The notes under the pieces are model-generated. The model was given only the letters and a program-made list of their open reading frames with translations, had not been told where the DNA came from and did no database searches. 64,000 nt of DNA. It comes from Chrysomallon squamiferum (Eukaryota; Mollusca; Gastropoda; Neomphalida; Peltospiridae). The position numbers and the translations under genes were made by a program. The stretch spans positions 24,699,930-24,763,929 of the forward strand of contig CM022672.1 of assembly GCA_012295275.1 (NCBI GenBank), in the 5' to 3' direction. Positions 62,510 through 64,000 of this stretch are shown here, one piece after another. The number at the start of each line of letters is the position of its first letter. The stretch's first letter is position 1.

Positions 62510-62880
62510 GAACAGATGCTACATGTCGAAGTATTCTGTGTCTGCTCTCAAACTCATCCTCGCGCGCGGCGCGTGTCGTGACTCGGGTGTTGTCGGGATT
62601 TTTTTTTTTGTTTTTTTGTTACTTCGCGCGCGTGGAACCCGTCAGGTGTTAGTCGTGTGATGAAATTCAAAGGAGGACAAGGGTCTGCGGCTTTGATAAA
62701 ACGCAATCTGAGAGATACTCGTCACTGATTATAGAAGTCGCTCGCGGTGACATACAGCGCGTGCGCGCGTGCGATCACCCGATCGTCTTGTAAGTTGCTG
62801 AGAGGAAACTGAACCCCGTTTCCCACATGTCGTTTCGCACACGGTCCGTCAGAGTCGCTGGATTCCTTTAGATCTTAATT
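62510..62880. promoter_or_regulatory. CpG-rich island about 2.2 kb upstream of the Gfi1 start
   Basis: The most CpG-dense stretch of the window: CGCGCGCGGCGCG near 62560, CGCGCGCGTGG near 62625 and GCGCGTGCGCGCGTGCG near 62757. It is bounded sharply by A-rich sequence. Its position fits a distal Gfi1 promoter or 5' UTR exon, or the promoter of a gene running to the right beyond the window. No coding frame was recognised. Confidence 0.4.
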
Positions 62881-63769
62881 ATTAATGAACGAAAAAAAAT
62901 ATATATAAAAAAATCATAGTTATTTGTGAAAATCATGGTTGATAAAAGGAGATACCACTCTGCGACCCTAATAATAACAAATTTGGAAAGAGAAAGAAAC
63001 AAAAAAGAGAAGAATGTTTTTTTTTTTTAAAAATTAAATCAGTTTAATTACTGAGAAAATTCTGTAACACAGAAGACTTCAAAATCGAGAGGAAAGAAAA
63101 AAAAATTCTTATGATAAAAGAAGAATAATTTAAATTTGTATTGTATTATAAAAGATAAATTATTCATCACCACAGTTACCGCCACTACTTCAAGGACTAC
63201 AACTACCACAGTAACAATCGTCATCATCGTAACAAATATCTCTTCCCATGATCATATTATAACAACAACTACTACCACATCACAAAAATACTACAACCAC
63301 CGTTAATACGACGAAAACTACCCAGTTATTAACTTATGATAATGTTAGTGTTTCCATCCTCTTTTACAGTTAATATTATACGGAAATCAAATTCGTGGAT
63401 ACTAAAAAAAAAAAAAAAAAAAAAATTATTTTCATTTATCTTACTGTTATCTCAAGCATTTTAATTTGTTTTGTCACGCTTTACTTTAGGAAATAAAAAA
63501 CTATTAGTATTAATTTCCTTTTTATAAAAAAATTAACGAGATTTTTACAAGAAGAAATATGAACACGTACAAACGTAAGAGGTTCTTCATTTCCATAATT
63601 TAGCGAAAAACATAAAACACAGAACTCGTTTGCTTTTGGCTTTGTTCAATTTGATAAATTATTTTTCCATGTTATATAATCGTCTTCATTGTGTAGTGTG
63701 CGTGAACATTTTTTTTTTTTTTTTTTTTTTGGCCCCATCAAACTTTGCATATTGTTAATGTTTATTTTT
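62881..63769. other. Upstream intergenic, no gene recognised
   Basis: AT-rich, with ACC/ACA-like trinucleotide patches at 63165-63310 and poly(A)/poly(T) tracts near 63403-63424 and 63710-63730. Confidence 0.5.
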
Positions 63770-63950
63770 CTCAAGCTGTTGGCGAAATTTTCGTAACAAT
63801 AACAAAACAGCCGTTGCCGCCGAATTTTCGACAAAGACAGTTGGTGTATGAATTGAAAACGCCAAGCCATTAGCTTTGGTCGGCGGCGCTTTGTTACATC
63901 ACCATTTGATTTCCATAAATACTAACATTAACCTTTTTCTCACTTGTTAC
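63770..63950. promoter_or_regulatory. Short GC-richer unique patch near the window end
   Basis: About 180 bp with CCGTTGCCGCCGAATTTTCG and CGGCGGCGCTTTGTTAC. It has Sox/Tcf-like CTTTG cores and no coding frame with family resemblance. Possible regulatory element. Confidence 0.25.
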
Positions 63951-64000
63951 ATTCACATATTACTTCCTGTGCTATTGTATTATTTATGCTTCGTGATATG

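Overview
The window is AT-rich, intron-rich eukaryotic DNA with many microsatellites and homopolymer tracts. It looks like nuclear DNA of a lophotrochozoan, most likely a mollusc. The clues are a MytiLec-type beta-trefoil lectin gene (a family known from mussels), a pair of secreted ShKT-repeat genes, a Gfi1/senseless gene with a PRS-type SNAG start, and one decayed repeat resembling gastropod short interspersed elements. All gene models below were assembled by hand from splice signals, frame continuity and family resemblance. No transcript evidence was available.

Layout. (1) 2182-6992, minus strand: a complete nine-exon ALAD gene (porphobilinogen synthase, heme pathway). A 17 x 36 bp minisatellite in one intron runs to within 2 bp of a 3' splice site. 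(2) 7749-10911 minus and 12996-18476 plus: two head-to-head paralogues. Each encodes a secreted protein with a signal peptide, ShKT six-cysteine modules separated by Thr/Ser-rich linkers, and a C-terminal Ly6/uPAR-like (three-finger) domain. Almost all introns are phase 1, so modules can be added or skipped without breaking the frame. One exon of the plus-strand copy is 71 nt long, which breaks frame and creates a stop. (3) 20454-21356, plus: a single-exon lectin gene with three MytiLec-like beta-trefoil repeats, an N-myristoylation-type start (MGQQLS) and an unrecognised Trp-rich C-terminus. (4) About 21.4-46.2 kb: a gene desert of simple repeats, one MITE-like element with TA target duplication, and several non-repetitive, GC-richer islands that look like cis-regulatory candidates. 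(5) 46241-60362, minus: a complete four-coding-exon Gfi1/senseless zinc-finger gene (SNAG domain plus six C2H2 fingers) with multi-kilobase introns. More GC-richer islands lie in its introns and upstream, including a CpG-rich block near 62.5-62.9 kb that could hold its promoter.

How the genes relate. ALAD is a housekeeping enzyme. The ShKT/LU pair and the lectin look like secreted or cell-surface/innate-type proteins. Gfi1 is a developmental transcription repressor, and the surrounding desert and islands fit the regulatory landscape of such a gene. No operon-like relation between the genes is implied.

Limits. UTRs, transcription starts and poly(A) sites are suggestions only. Conservation of the islands is inferred from base composition and lack of repeats, not from alignment.
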